DNA of 14,106 nucleotides from Candidatus Nitrosopumilus sp. (GCA_029880665.1 JAOUNZ010000009.1:1-14106), one strand, 5' to 3'; shown: positions 6,665 through 13,869, counted from the first letter of the stretch. Numbers and translations: made by a program. Notes: generated by a model from the letters alone, not told the origin.

Positions 6665-7351
6665 TCAAAGGTTGAAAAATGATTTGAAATTATTGTAAAA
6701 AATATTCATATTTGATTTTACGATTGAAATATTTTCAATCATATCAGAACGGATTTTTTGTGGATCGATGTAAGGGATTTTTTCCAATTTTTCTTTAGCG
6801 TTATCAAGCCACAGATTTACCATTTCTTCATTCACCTCCAGATGAAATTGTAAACCTATTGCACTTTTGTATTGAAATGCCTGGTTTGGATAATGATCAG
6901 ATGAGGCGAGTCGGATAGATCCTTGAGGTAAATCAAATGTATCAGCATGCCAATGAAATACAGTGAATGGGTTTTTGAAGCCATAAAAAAAGGTGGAATT
7001 ATTAACAATTTTCAAATCATTATAGAATCCAATCTCCGTTATTGGTCCACGGTATACTTTTCCACCAAAAGTTTTAGCAATTAATTGAGAACCCAAACAA
7101 ATTCCAAGAACAGGAATATTTTTTTCAACACAATTCTTGATCAGATGCTGTTCTGCTTGAAGATAATGCAAATCATCGTTTGCGCTTTCAGGCGCACCTA
7201 AAATCACAACTAAAGAAAATTGCATGTCTGGAAGTGATTCATTTTTTGCATTGACTGAAACGGTTTCAAAGCCATCATTTTTGAGAAGGTCACCTAAATA
7301 TCCAGATCCTTCTATCCTAGTATTTTGAACAAGTAAGACATTAGACATCAT
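6665..7351 (-). CDS. Class I glutamine amidotransferase domain protein (GMP synthase-like)
   Basis: Free-standing cytosolic protein of 228 residues made of one class I glutamine amidotransferase domain. The catalytic triad is visible: nucleophile Cys85 in GICLGSQ, and His170 and Glu172 in GLQFHLEV. FHWHADTF (132-139) is the segment seen in GMP-synthase-like amidotransferases of unassigned role. No synthetase domain is fused and no partner subunit lies beside it, so whether it makes ammonia for a synthase or hydrolyses a gamma-glutamyl compound cannot be said. It starts with two ATG codons (7351, 7348), is divergent from the Toprim gene across 46 nt, and sits upstream of the acyl-CoA ligase on the same strand with 42 nt between. 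The ligase seems to have its own promoter, so a shared pathway is not implied. Confidence 0.88.
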   Translation of the reverse strand: MMSNVLLVQNTRIEGSGYLGDLLKNDGFETVSVNAKNESLPDMQFSLVVILGAPESANDDLHYLQAEQHLIKNCVEKNIPVLGICLGSQLIAKTFGGKVYRGPITEIGFYNDLKIVNNSTFFYGFKNPFTVFHWHADTFDLPQGSIRLASSDHYPNQAFQYKSAIGLQFHLEVNEEMVNLWLDNAKEKLEKIPYIDPQKIRSDMIENISIVKSNMNIFYNNFKSFFNL

Positions 7352-7370
7352 TCTCCATTAGCAAAAGTGC

Positions 7371-7382
7371 TTAATATGTTAA
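7371..7382. promoter_or_regulatory. Near-palindromic TATA box shared by two divergent genes
   Basis: TTAATATGTTAA is almost its own reverse complement and is the only good A/T box in the 46-nt spacer. It is centred 25-26 nt from the amidotransferase ATG (7351) and about 22-24 nt from the Toprim ATG (7398), so one element may direct leaderless transcripts both ways. Confidence 0.45.
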
Positions 7383-7397
7383 AAGAGATTAAATGAC

Positions 7398-7769
7398 ATG
7401 CTAGTTTCTGAACAAGAAATCTTAGAATTAAAAGATTTTATTTTTGAATTAAACTCTATGAGCGATAGTGTAGTTGAAGGAAAGAGAGATTCCAACGCAT
7501 TAAGAAGACTCGGATATCAAGGAGAAACTCTAGAACTTTATAGATTTGGTAGAATCATAAATTTTGCAGACTTGGCTGCAAATTATCACAGACTGATCAT
7601 TCTTTTTGACAGAGACAGAAAAGGCAGAATGTTAACTGGAAAAATAATGCAGTTGTTGCAAAGAAGAACCAAAGTGGATCTTTCTTTCAAAAGAAAACTT
7701 CAAGTCATAACAAAAGGAAAAATAATGTTCATAGAGCAACTGATAAGCTATGAATCTTCACTGACCTAA
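7398..7769 (+). CDS. Small archaeal Toprim-domain protein (UPF0292-like)
   Basis: Cytosolic protein of 123 residues that is essentially one Toprim domain, the Mg2+-binding fold of DnaG primase, topoisomerases and RNase M5. The conserved glutamate is Glu27 in SVVEGKRDSNALRRLGY (24-40). The DxD motif is Asp71 and Asp73 in IILFDRDRKG, preceded by a hydrophobic beta strand. There is no zinc-binding or helicase-binding part, so it is not DnaG. It resembles the small archaeal family listed as UPF0292, whose members are suspected nucleases or nucleic-acid enzymes; the substrate is unknown. The ATG at 7398 is supported by the A/T box 22-24 nt upstream. It converges on the glutamate dehydrogenase gene, with only 5 nt between stop codons. 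Confidence 0.85.
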   Translation: MLVSEQEILELKDFIFELNSMSDSVVEGKRDSNALRRLGYQGETLELYRFGRIINFADLAANYHRLIILFDRDRKGRMLTGKIMQLLQRRTKVDLSFKRKLQVITKGKIMFIEQLISYESSLT

Positions 7770-7774
7770 AAAGA

Positions 7775-9049
7775 CTATGGCCAGATGCCTTTCTGGTTAA
7801 AGGCCTCTAGGACTCGCTCTACAGCCAAAACCATGGTTGCCTTTCTCATGTCAATCTTGTGTTTCTTTGAGAGAGCATAAGCATCTTTGAATCCTTTGGT
7901 GATATTTGTCTCCATCTTGTTAGCAACTTCATCAAATGTCCAATAGTAGCCCATGTTGTTTTGTACCCATTCAAGATATGAAATACAAACACCGCCAGAG
8001 TTTGCCAAAATATCTGGGATTACCAATATTTTCTTTTGTTCTATTATTGGATCTGCTTCTGGTAATGTTGGGCCATTTGCAGCTTCTGCAATAATCTTAC
8101 ATTTGAGATTCTGGGCAATCTTTGCAGTGATTTGATTCTCCAAAGCACCAGGAACCAAAACGTCACATTTAGCAGTAAGCAATTCTTCAGTTGAAACTTT
8201 TTTACTTCCGGGAAATCCAACAACAGAACCAGTTTTTTCTTTATACTCCATAAGTTTACTAACTGGAAATCCTTTTTCAAACAAAATAGAGCCTTTAGAA
8301 TCACTTGCACCGATTATTTTGGCTCCCATCTTTTCCAAATAGATGCCTGCATAAGTAGACGCATTTCCAAATCCTTGTAAAACAACTTTGGCGGTTTTAA
8401 GATTAATTTTCAATGCCTTTGCAGCTTCTCTTACACAATATGCCGCTCCCAATCCAGTTGCAACATTTCTTGCAAGTGAACCACCCATTGAAATCGGTTT
8501 TCCTGTAATTACACCCGGTGTTGAGATATTACCATTTAATTTTCCATAAGTATCCATGATTTGTGTCATCTCTCTCCCTGTAGTATAAACATCAGGTGCC
8601 GGAATATCTTTTCCAGGACCAATAATCTCAGAAATTTTAAATGCGAATCCCCTAGTAAGCCTCTCCAGTTCCGATTCACTGAGTTTCTCAGTTTTTGGAT
8701 TGACATAGATTCCACCTTTACCGCCACCAAGTGGGATGTCAACAATTGCACATTTCCAAGTCATCCATGAAGAAAGTGCCATGACTTCGCGTTCCATATA
8801 TTCAACTCCGCCTTCTGGGTTAAAGTAACGAATACCGCCTTTGTATGGCCCACGATCATTGTTATGTTGACTTCTAAACCCTGTGAAGATTCTAATTTTG
8901 CCATCATCCATTTTTACTGGAATCTTTACTCTCAAAACTTTATTTGGCATTGCTAAATATTCGCGAATTCCTTTGTCTTTGATGCCAATTATATCACAAG
9001 CATCGTTAACTTGTTTAGTAGCATTTGCAAAGGGATCATTTTTGATCAA
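7775..9049 (-). CDS. gdhA: Glutamate dehydrogenase, TTG start
   Basis: Cytosolic enzyme of 424 residues that reversibly aminates 2-oxoglutarate to glutamate with NAD(P)H, linking ammonia to amino-acid synthesis. The substrate domain shows GPYKGGIRYF (67-76), Lys99 in WKCAIVD, the catalytic Lys111 in PLGGGKGG and the catalytic Asp in DIPAPDVYT (148-156). The coenzyme domain starts with VVLQGFGNAS (222-231), and ASDSKG (248-253) ends the second strand; NAD versus NADP preference cannot be settled from this. Length is normal for archaeal enzymes. The start is TTG at 9047-9049: an in-frame stop lies at 9059-9061, the next in-frame ATG is codon 34, inside the conserved fold, and a strong TATA box is centred 26-27 nt upstream. 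A winged-helix gene lies 68 nt upstream on the same strand and is a possible regulator. Confidence 0.95.
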   Translation of the reverse strand: MIKNDPFANATKQVNDACDIIGIKDKGIREYLAMPNKVLRVKIPVKMDDGKIRIFTGFRSQHNNDRGPYKGGIRYFNPEGGVEYMEREVMALSSWMTWKCAIVDIPLGGGKGGIYVNPKTEKLSESELERLTRGFAFKISEIIGPGKDIPAPDVYTTGREMTQIMDTYGKLNGNISTPGVITGKPISMGGSLARNVATGLGAAYCVREAAKALKINLKTAKVVLQGFGNASTYAGIYLEKMGAKIIGASDSKGSILFEKGFPVSKLMEYKEKTGSVVGFPGSKKVSTEELLTAKCDVLVPGALENQITAKIAQNLKCKIIAEAANGPTLPEADPIIEQKKILVIPDILANSGGVCISYLEWVQNNMGYYWTFDEVANKMETNITKGFKDAYALSKKHKIDMRKATMVLAVERVLEAFNQKGIWP

Positions 9050-9070
9050 GATATTTTTTCAGACGGTGCA

Positions 9071-9080
9071 TATTATATTA
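9071..9080 (-). promoter_or_regulatory. Predicted TATA box of glutamate dehydrogenase
   Basis: TAATATAATA on the minus strand, centred 26-27 nt before the TTG start at 9049. The position implies a leaderless messenger that begins at or next to a TTG codon. Confidence 0.6.
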
Positions 9081-9117
9081 ACTTTAGTTCAAAATTTCAG
9101 ATCGCTTGGTATGAGAA

Positions 9118-9501
9118 TCACATGTATGTTTTTTCACGATTCATTTTTTTATCAAGTTTGTCTATTGCCTCATCCAAAGCATGAATGTTGAATTCAAGGA
9201 AATTAGACAGGCAGAAAAGAGCACCATATTTTTCACCAATTTTTGAGATCATGTTGTTTTTCTCTAGGACTTTCATATGATGTTGAACTGCCTTGTAATC
9301 AAGATCAAGCATGGTTGCTAGTTGATGAGTGTTATACGGTTTTTCAAGTAAATTGATAATAATTCGTAAACGTGTAAAGCCGCCACGTGTACTTGTAAAC
9401 AAGTAAAGCAGTAATTTCCTAGTCTGTTTGTCAGGATTGCTTTGTTTTGAGGTATTTCTTGATCTGAGAATTTCTTTGAATTCTAGTAGTTGGTTTATCA
9501 T
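9118..9501 (-). CDS. ArsR-like winged-helix DNA-binding protein
   Basis: Protein of 127 residues with one winged helix-turn-helix, probably a transcription factor. The segment TRGGFTRLRIIINLLEKPYN (38-57) followed by THQLATMLDLDYKAVQHHMKVLEKNNMI is typical of an archaeal family in which LDYKAVQHHMKVL is the recognition helix. The wing follows at KIGEKYGALFCL, and a charged C-terminal helix (about 101-125) could mediate dimer formation. No metal-binding or ligand domain is visible. It lies 68 nt upstream of glutamate dehydrogenase on the same strand and is divergent from the proteasome gene across 112 nt. Regulation of glutamate dehydrogenase is possible from position only, since that gene has its own promoter within the gap. 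Confidence 0.85.
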   Translation of the reverse strand: MINQLLEFKEILRSRNTSKQSNPDKQTRKLLLYLFTSTRGGFTRLRIIINLLEKPYNTHQLATMLDLDYKAVQHHMKVLEKNNMISKIGEKYGALFCLSNFLEFNIHALDEAIDKLDKKMNREKTYM

Positions 9502-9582
9502 ATGTCCTAAAAATAATAGTATAGATTTCTGCTTAAAACCCTATTTCCAGATCTTTTCCATATTCATAGAGGATAATTACCC

Positions 9583-9589
9583 TTAAATT
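9583..9589 (+). promoter_or_regulatory. Predicted TATA box of the proteasome alpha gene
   Basis: TTAAATT, centred 28 nt before the ATG at 9614. It favours the first of the two tandem ATG codons as a leaderless start. Confidence 0.45.
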
Positions 9590-9613
9590 GACTGAGAATG
9601 AACTCGTTTTGAT

Positions 9614-10336
9614 ATGATGGCATCACGCGGTTATGATATGACCCCAACCATGTACTCTCCAGATGGTAGAATCTATCAGGTAGAGTATGCAATAGAGACT
9701 GTAAAGAGAGGAGCTTTAGCCATAGGGGTTTTAAGCAAAGAAGGTGTCATTATGGCAGTAGAGGAAAAGCCTCGAACGCTGCAGACTGCCAACATTACAC
9801 AGAAAATTTTCCAAGTTGATTATCATATAGGAGTTGCAGCAGCAGGATATATTCCAGATGCACGTGTTCAGGTTGATAATGCAAGATTCTTTTCACAAGG
9901 TAACAGGATGACTTATGATGAATCTGTGGAAGTTGCAGCAGTGGCAAAGTACTTGGCAGACCAAGCTCATCAATTTACACAGTATGGAGGAGTTCGTCCA
10001 AATGGAGTCTCCATGATTATTGCAGGAATTGATCAAAAGGGAGAATCAATCTATGTAACTGATCCTAGTGGGACTTATGTCCAATTTGCAGCAGTGGCAA
10101 TAGGTGCAGGATCTGACGAGGTTAATGAGTTTTTAGAAAAACATTACAATGCTAATATGAGTTTAGATGATGCAGCATCACTGGCAATAGCGGCAATTAA
10201 CCTCAAAGCAGAGGTAAAAGAAGGAATTAATCACATAAAGATGGCAAAAATTACGTCCAAAGAAAAAGTTTTTGAAAAAGTTTTGGAGTCAGATTTACAA
10301 AAATATTCTCAAAATACTTCAAAGTTTACACAATAG
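9614..10336 (+). CDS. psmA: Proteasome subunit alpha
   Basis: Alpha subunit of the archaeal 20S proteasome, 240 residues. Seven copies form each outer ring, which gates entry to the beta-subunit protease chamber and docks the ATPase cap. The alpha signature SPDGRIYQVEYAIE (15-28) is present and separates it from beta subunits; there is no propeptide or catalytic N-terminal Thr. Lys64 in ITQKIFQV matches the lysine that binds the HbYX tail of the regulatory ATPase. GVRPNGVSMIIAG and the late helix AASLAIAAINL are normal for the family. The gate motif usually reads YDR; here it is YDM (7-9). Start at the first ATG, with the second at 9617 as an alternative. A methyltransferase gene follows 47 nt downstream on the same strand. 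Confidence 0.96.
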   Translation: MMASRGYDMTPTMYSPDGRIYQVEYAIETVKRGALAIGVLSKEGVIMAVEEKPRTLQTANITQKIFQVDYHIGVAAAGYIPDARVQVDNARFFSQGNRMTYDESVEVAAVAKYLADQAHQFTQYGGVRPNGVSMIIAGIDQKGESIYVTDPSGTYVQFAAVAIGAGSDEVNEFLEKHYNANMSLDDAASLAIAAINLKAEVKEGINHIKMAKITSKEKVFEKVLESDLQKYSQNTSKFTQ

Positions 10337-10383
10337 AAGTTTTAGATTTGAAACATAATCAACCTAAACAGAGTCGATAAATT

Positions 10384-11073
10384 ATGGGTTTAGGCAGTTA
10401 TTGGGGCGAAGTAATGGATGTACTTCGAGAAATTATCCCAATTTATGATAAAGTAAATTCAATCATTTCACTTGGTAAAGACAAAGAGCATAGAATTCGC
10501 GGAATTTCACAGAGAGTTGTTCCAGGAAACAAAATTCTAGATGCAGGTTCTGGTTTTGGGAATATGTCAAAAACAGCACTGAGATTAACAGGGGGCAAGA
10601 TCTCAATTACGTTGTATGATCCACTTGTCCCAATGTTAAAAAATACAGCCATGCATTTTGAGAAAATCCCAGATATGGCAAATGGAGTTTTTGAACACAT
10701 TCCATTTAGAGATGAGGAATTTGATGCAGTTTTGTGCGGATATTCTTTAAGAGATGCAATAAATTTGAAAATAGCAATTTCTGAAATTCACAGAGTTTTG
10801 AAAAAGGAGGGAAGATTTGTAATTGTCGATTTAGGAAAACCTGATGAGCTATTTTTTAGAGCAGGTGTTTCATTTTATCTTAGATGTATTCTACCCATTC
10901 TTGCATTTGCAGCGGGAGGAAGATTGGGATTAAAGTTCGGAACACTGTATGGCACATACAAGAGATGGCCTCAAAACAAAAAACTTGAAGGATTATTACT
11001 AGAAAAATTTTCAAGAGTCGAGTTTGAGAAAGATCTTATGGGCGGGGCGATAATGGTTGCAGCATACAAATGA
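10384..11073 (+). CDS. SAM-dependent methyltransferase, UbiE/MenG-like
   Basis: Class I S-adenosylmethionine methyltransferase of 229 residues. The N-terminus IPIYDKVNSIISLGKDKEHR (18-37) resembles the UbiE/COQ5 start (YD-x-x-N-x-x-x-SLG). Motif I is ILDAGSGFGN (51-60), the acidic end of strand two is Asp79 in TLYDP, and FDAVLCGYSLRD (113-124) and FVIVDLGKP (145-153) are the later motifs. The UbiE-like features make a quinone or isoprenoid-like substrate plausible, such as methylation of demethylmenaquinone; thaumarchaea use menaquinones. Residues about 158-185 are hydrophobic and glycine-rich, perhaps for membrane contact. Its stop codon overlaps the MFS transporter start by 4 nt, so the two are translationally coupled. 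The methyltransferase call is firm; the substrate is inferred. Confidence 0.88.
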   Translation: MGLGSYWGEVMDVLREIIPIYDKVNSIISLGKDKEHRIRGISQRVVPGNKILDAGSGFGNMSKTALRLTGGKISITLYDPLVPMLKNTAMHFEKIPDMANGVFEHIPFRDEEFDAVLCGYSLRDAINLKIAISEIHRVLKKEGRFVIVDLGKPDELFFRAGVSFYLRCILPILAFAAGGRLGLKFGTLYGTYKRWPQNKKLEGLLLEKFSRVEFEKDLMGGAIMVAAYK

Positions 11074-12224
11074 ACAGGGTTCTGATTCTAGTAAACATCA
11101 CGGGTTTAATCATAGGAATTTCGTATGGGTTACACGGACCGATTCTACCGGTATTTGCAAAGAATGTTATTGGTGCGACATATTCTGATCTTGGGTTAAT
11201 TGGATTAACCAATTTCATCCCTTACATGTTCATTCCGTTGTTTGTAGGAATTCTTCTTGACAGAATCAATAACGGATATCTGCTTTCACTGGGGGCATTT
11301 CTGAATTCGGCATCAGTCTATCTTTTGTCAATTGCACAATCAGTTCCAGAGATTATGGGATTCAGAATTATGACAGGAGTAGCTCATGCATTTTTCTGGC
11401 CTCCATGTGAATCCATAATATCCAGGGAGAGTTCAGAAAAAAGCAGGGTCAGAAACATCTCTTGGTTTACAATGTTTTTTGTAATGGGATTCATGATAGG
11501 GCCATTACTTGGGACAGTATTTCTTGAAGGCCTTGATATCACCTACAGGGTTTTGTTTCAGATTGCTGCGTTCATTCTGGCTGTGGCAATAATTACATCA
11601 CTTTTTGCTTCAAGAAAAAGTGTTAAAAATCATCATGAACGATTTTCATTTTCATCAATTAAAGAGATGAGACGATTCCCAGAAGTTATAATATTACTTG
11701 TATTTTACACATCATCTTTTGGAGTAATTTTGACAATTTATCCGGCATTCCTAAATGACAGTGGCATGACTGCTGCAGATATTTTGCTTTTGTACTTTGT
11801 TTTTGGAGTATCGCGAGTAATATCACTGGCATTAGCAGGAAAACTGGCGAGAAAGACTAGTCAGACTTTGATTGCTGCAACTATTGCAGTATCAGTAGGG
11901 TTAGCCGTCTCTACTGTTGCTGATTCAATTATCACTTTTGGGATATCTTTGGTTCTAATGGGGTTTGGATTTAGCATATTCTTTCCATTAACTTTAGAAA
12001 TTATTTTGACTAAAACCAGAAAGGAGATTTCGGGAAAAATTATTGGGGCATATGAAACAGTTTTTGGAATGGGTTGGGCCATAGGGCCAACTATGGGAGG
12101 TCCCATCACACAATTATTTGGAAATGAAACACTGTATTTGTTGTTTTGTGCATTAGGAATTGCAGTGACCATATTTGCAATAATTTCTAGAAAGAAATTA
12201 GAACCGCAAAGAGTCTTGAACTAG
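11070..12224 (+). CDS. Major facilitator superfamily transporter
   Basis: Integral membrane protein of 384 residues with about twelve hydrophobic helices in two similar halves, as expected for an MFS carrier. The loop between helices 2 and 3 shows the MFS motif A core GILLDRINNG (60-69), and MTGVAHAFFWPP with GFMIGPLLGT resembles the helix 4-5 region of drug or sugar carriers. The second half contains GFGFSIFFPLTLE and GWAIGPTMGG, again typical. The substrate cannot be read. The ATG overlaps the methyltransferase stop as ATGA (11070-11073), which suggests coupled translation and perhaps a related substrate. Its TAG stop shares the bases CTAG (12221-12224) with the stop codon of the convergent P-II gene. 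Confidence 0.9.
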   Translation: MNRVLILVNITGLIIGISYGLHGPILPVFAKNVIGATYSDLGLIGLTNFIPYMFIPLFVGILLDRINNGYLLSLGAFLNSASVYLLSIAQSVPEIMGFRIMTGVAHAFFWPPCESIISRESSEKSRVRNISWFTMFFVMGFMIGPLLGTVFLEGLDITYRVLFQIAAFILAVAIITSLFASRKSVKNHHERFSFSSIKEMRRFPEVIILLVFYTSSFGVILTIYPAFLNDSGMTAADILLLYFVFGVSRVISLALAGKLARKTSQTLIAATIAVSVGLAVSTVADSIITFGISLVLMGFGFSIFFPLTLEIILTKTRKEISGKIIGAYETVFGMGWAIGPTMGGPITQLFGNETLYLLFCALGIAVTIFAIISRKKLEPQRVLN

Positions 12225-12535
12225 ATATCCATTGTTCCACGTTTTTTGGTGCATATATCAAGTGCATCAACAATATTTGTAACAAAGACTTTGCCATCAC
12301 CTTTGGTTCCAGTGCAAGCAACATTTGCAATTGCATCTATGATTGCATCTACTTTGGGATCATCAGCTACACAGATAATCATGTCCCTGCTAAAATATTC
12401 TCCCACCAAAGGGGGATCTTGTGCGCCTTGACCTTGAACTTTATGAATAGTTACACCACCGACACCTACTTTTTTGATTGCTGCAACTACTGCATCTTTA
12501 ACTTCAGATTGAACTATCGCTTCAATTTTTTTCAT
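12221..12535 (-). CDS. P-II family protein with a shortened T-loop
   Basis: Cytosolic trimeric signalling protein of 104 residues. It aligns along its full length with GlnB/GlnK: MKKIEAIV at the start, Gln39 in GQGAQ (the 2-oxoglutarate/Mg-ATP glutamine), and the B-loop TGTKGDGKVFV (75-85). The T-loop, from Gly35 to the VADD strand end, is about seven residues shorter than in E. coli GlnB. Glu46-Tyr47 match the region of the modified Tyr51, but the lysine after the T-loop (Lys58 in GlnB) is not evident. The two C-terminal arginines that contact ATP phosphates (101 and 103 in GlnB) align with Asp93 and Cys95. It may therefore sense other ligands or contact other partners. No ammonium transporter lies beside it, so I give no glnK name. 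Start ATG at 12535. Confidence 0.9.
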   Translation of the reverse strand: MKKIEAIVQSEVKDAVVAAIKKVGVGGVTIHKVQGQGAQDPPLVGEYFSRDMIICVADDPKVDAIIDAIANVACTGTKGDGKVFVTNIVDALDICTKKRGTMDI

Positions 12536-12551
12536 AAAAATTAATAGTTTT

Positions 12552-12565
12552 GAATTTATTTAAAT
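12552..12565 (-). promoter_or_regulatory. Predicted TATA box of the P-II-like gene
   Basis: ATTTAAATAAATTC on the minus strand, with its core centred about 25 nt before the ATG at 12535. This is one of the strongest A/T boxes in the window and fits a leaderless transcript. Confidence 0.55.
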
Positions 12566-12631
12566 CAATAAGTACTTCTCACGTCTGATTTTCAATAACA
12601 TGGTGTGATTTAGGCACAATCATAGACATTA

Positions 12632-12641
12632 GGTTTAATTT
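12632..12641 (+). promoter_or_regulatory. Predicted TATA box of tatA
   Basis: GGTTTAATTT, centred about 27 nt before the ATG at 12663. An out-of-frame ATG at 12653 lies between, but the box position favours 12663. Confidence 0.45.
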
Positions 12642-12662
12642 CAAATTAAGATATGAGGGATC

Positions 12663-13004
12663 ATGTTGGATTATTCGCTGAATGTTGGTGGAAGTGAATG
12701 GATGATCATTATCTTTGTAGCGCTAGTTTTGATTTTAGGTACAGGAAAGCTTCCAGGTGCTGCAAGAAAAATGGGTCAAGCAGTTAGTGAATACAACAAG
12801 GCGAAAAATGAGATCCAAAACCACATGAAAGAGATCACAGAAGAGCCACCTAAAATCTCAGGGCCAGTTGAAACAGAAAGAGAAAAGTTGGAAACGATTG
12901 CAAAATCAATCGGGATCAAAACGGATGACAAAACGGATGATGATCTTAGAGAAAGCATATCAACAAAGATAGGTCAAAAAAAATTAGAAGAGTCAGAAAA
13001 ATAG
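12663..13004 (+). CDS. tatA: Sec-independent protein translocase subunit TatA
   Basis: Small membrane protein of 113 residues, the pore or membrane-weakening component of the twin-arginine pathway, which exports folded proteins such as cofactor-loaded enzymes. The layout is classic: a short outside tail (1-11, GGSEW), one membrane helix (about 12-27), the hinge GTGKLPGAARKMG (26-38), an amphipathic helix (to about 55), and a charged, probably disordered tail (60-113) rich in Glu and Lys. The tail is somewhat longer than in many TatA proteins. TatB is usually absent in archaea, and no tatC is in this window, so the gene stands alone. It converges on the DNA methyltransferase with a single base between the two stop codons. 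Confidence 0.92.
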   Translation: MLDYSLNVGGSEWMIIIFVALVLILGTGKLPGAARKMGQAVSEYNKAKNEIQNHMKEITEEPPKISGPVETEREKLETIAKSIGIKTDDKTDDDLRESISTKIGQKKLEESEK

Positions 13005-13005
13005 G

Positions 13006-13782
13006 TCATTTTGGTTTTTTGATTCGATAAGTGTTTGTGTCAAGTCGTTTTTTAGCAAATTTGTAATAATCAGGAACAATTTCAAACCCAAGAAATCTCC
13101 TATCAAAAGATTTACTCACTATTGCAACTTGTCCAGAACCTAGGAACGGATCTAATACAAGATCTTTCTTTTCACTGGAATATTTCAATAATTTTTCAAT
13201 TAATTCAGATGGAAGTTTAGTTGGTGTTTTTTCATCACCAGTCCAGTATTCTCTTTTGATGTCCCAGACATCTTCCTTGTCTCGATAATGAAGACTCCTC
13301 CCATCGTTGGTTTTTTCGTCTTTTTTGAACCTAGCGAATGGGAAGAACTTTCGTTTCTTGTCATCCTTACAAACATAAAGACAGTGATAGTGAGAAGTAA
13401 CAAATTTTCTTTTAGTAACTACCCCAAACTGATATTTCCAAATTATGTGATTAACAGTTATAAACCCAACATCATCAAGTGCTCGCAAAATATCTTTAAG
13501 GTTGTTCCATCCAGAGAAAACATACATGCTTCCAGAATCTTTTAGAATTCTAAAGGCTTCACTCATCCAAGCAAATGTAAAATCATAGTAGTCCTCTGGT
13601 TTGATTTCATTATATCCTGACATTACCCTCGACGCAGTTCTGTTATAGTTTGCTTTTTTTGCCTTGAAATTTATGGCAAAAGGCGGATCGGTGATAACTA
13701 AATCAACTTTATTTTTAGGAATTATACTCATTCCTTCAATACAGTTTTGATTGTAAATTTTGTTAATTTCGATTTTTTTCAT
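13006..13782 (-). CDS. DNA methyltransferase, amino (N6-adenine or N4-cytosine), beta class
   Basis: Site-specific DNA methyltransferase of 258 residues. The catalytic motif IV TDPPF lies at residues 31-35, and the SAM-binding motif I LDPFLGSGQ comes near the C-terminus (210-218). This order, catalytic motif first and SAM motif last, defines the beta class. The variable middle (about 120-185), including VVTKRKFVTSHYH, is the likely target-recognition region. TPTKLPSELIEKLL (186-199) matches the segment that precedes motif I in the family. I start at the ATG 13782, where the family's usual opening KIEINKIYNQNCIEGM begins and where a TATA-like box is placed correctly; a TTG at 13830 would add 16 residues. 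No restriction enzyme gene is beside it: neighbours are tatA and a zinc-ribbon gene. It is therefore probably a solitary methyltransferase. The target sequence cannot be read. Confidence 0.88.
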   Translation of the reverse strand: MKKIEINKIYNQNCIEGMSIIPKNKVDLVITDPPFAINFKAKKANYNRTASRVMSGYNEIKPEDYYDFTFAWMSEAFRILKDSGSMYVFSGWNNLKDILRALDDVGFITVNHIIWKYQFGVVTKRKFVTSHYHCLYVCKDDKKRKFFPFARFKKDEKTNDGRSLHYRDKEDVWDIKREYWTGDEKTPTKLPSELIEKLLKYSSEKKDLVLDPFLGSGQVAIVSKSFDRRFLGFEIVPDYYKFAKKRLDTNTYRIKKPK

Positions 13783-13805
13783 TTTTACTTCAGGGCCGTT
13801 TCTTG

Positions 13806-13814
13806 GCTTAATAA
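13806..13814 (-). promoter_or_regulatory. Predicted TATA box of the DNA methyltransferase
   Basis: TTATTAAGC on the minus strand, centred about 28 nt before the ATG at 13782. It supports that ATG over the upstream TTG at 13830. Confidence 0.4.
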
Positions 13815-13835
13815 TGTCATGGATTAACAATTGAG

Positions 13836-13848
13836 ATTAAACAATAAA
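13836..13848 (+). promoter_or_regulatory. Predicted TATA box of the zinc-ribbon gene
   Basis: ATTAAACAATAAA, centred about 27 nt before the GTG at 13870, so a leaderless transcript starting with GTG is predicted. Confidence 0.4.
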
Positions 13849-13869
13849 TCACCAAATATCTCTCATCAA

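Noticed and set aside
8044..8310. Open frame of 88 codons inside glutamate dehydrogenase on the same strand
   Set aside because: It is an out-of-frame shadow of a well-conserved gene with no recognisable domain.
13783..13830. N-terminal extension of the DNA methyltransferase from TTG 13830
   Set aside because: The 16 extra residues do not resemble the family start, and no promoter box fits TTG 13830, while one fits ATG 13782.
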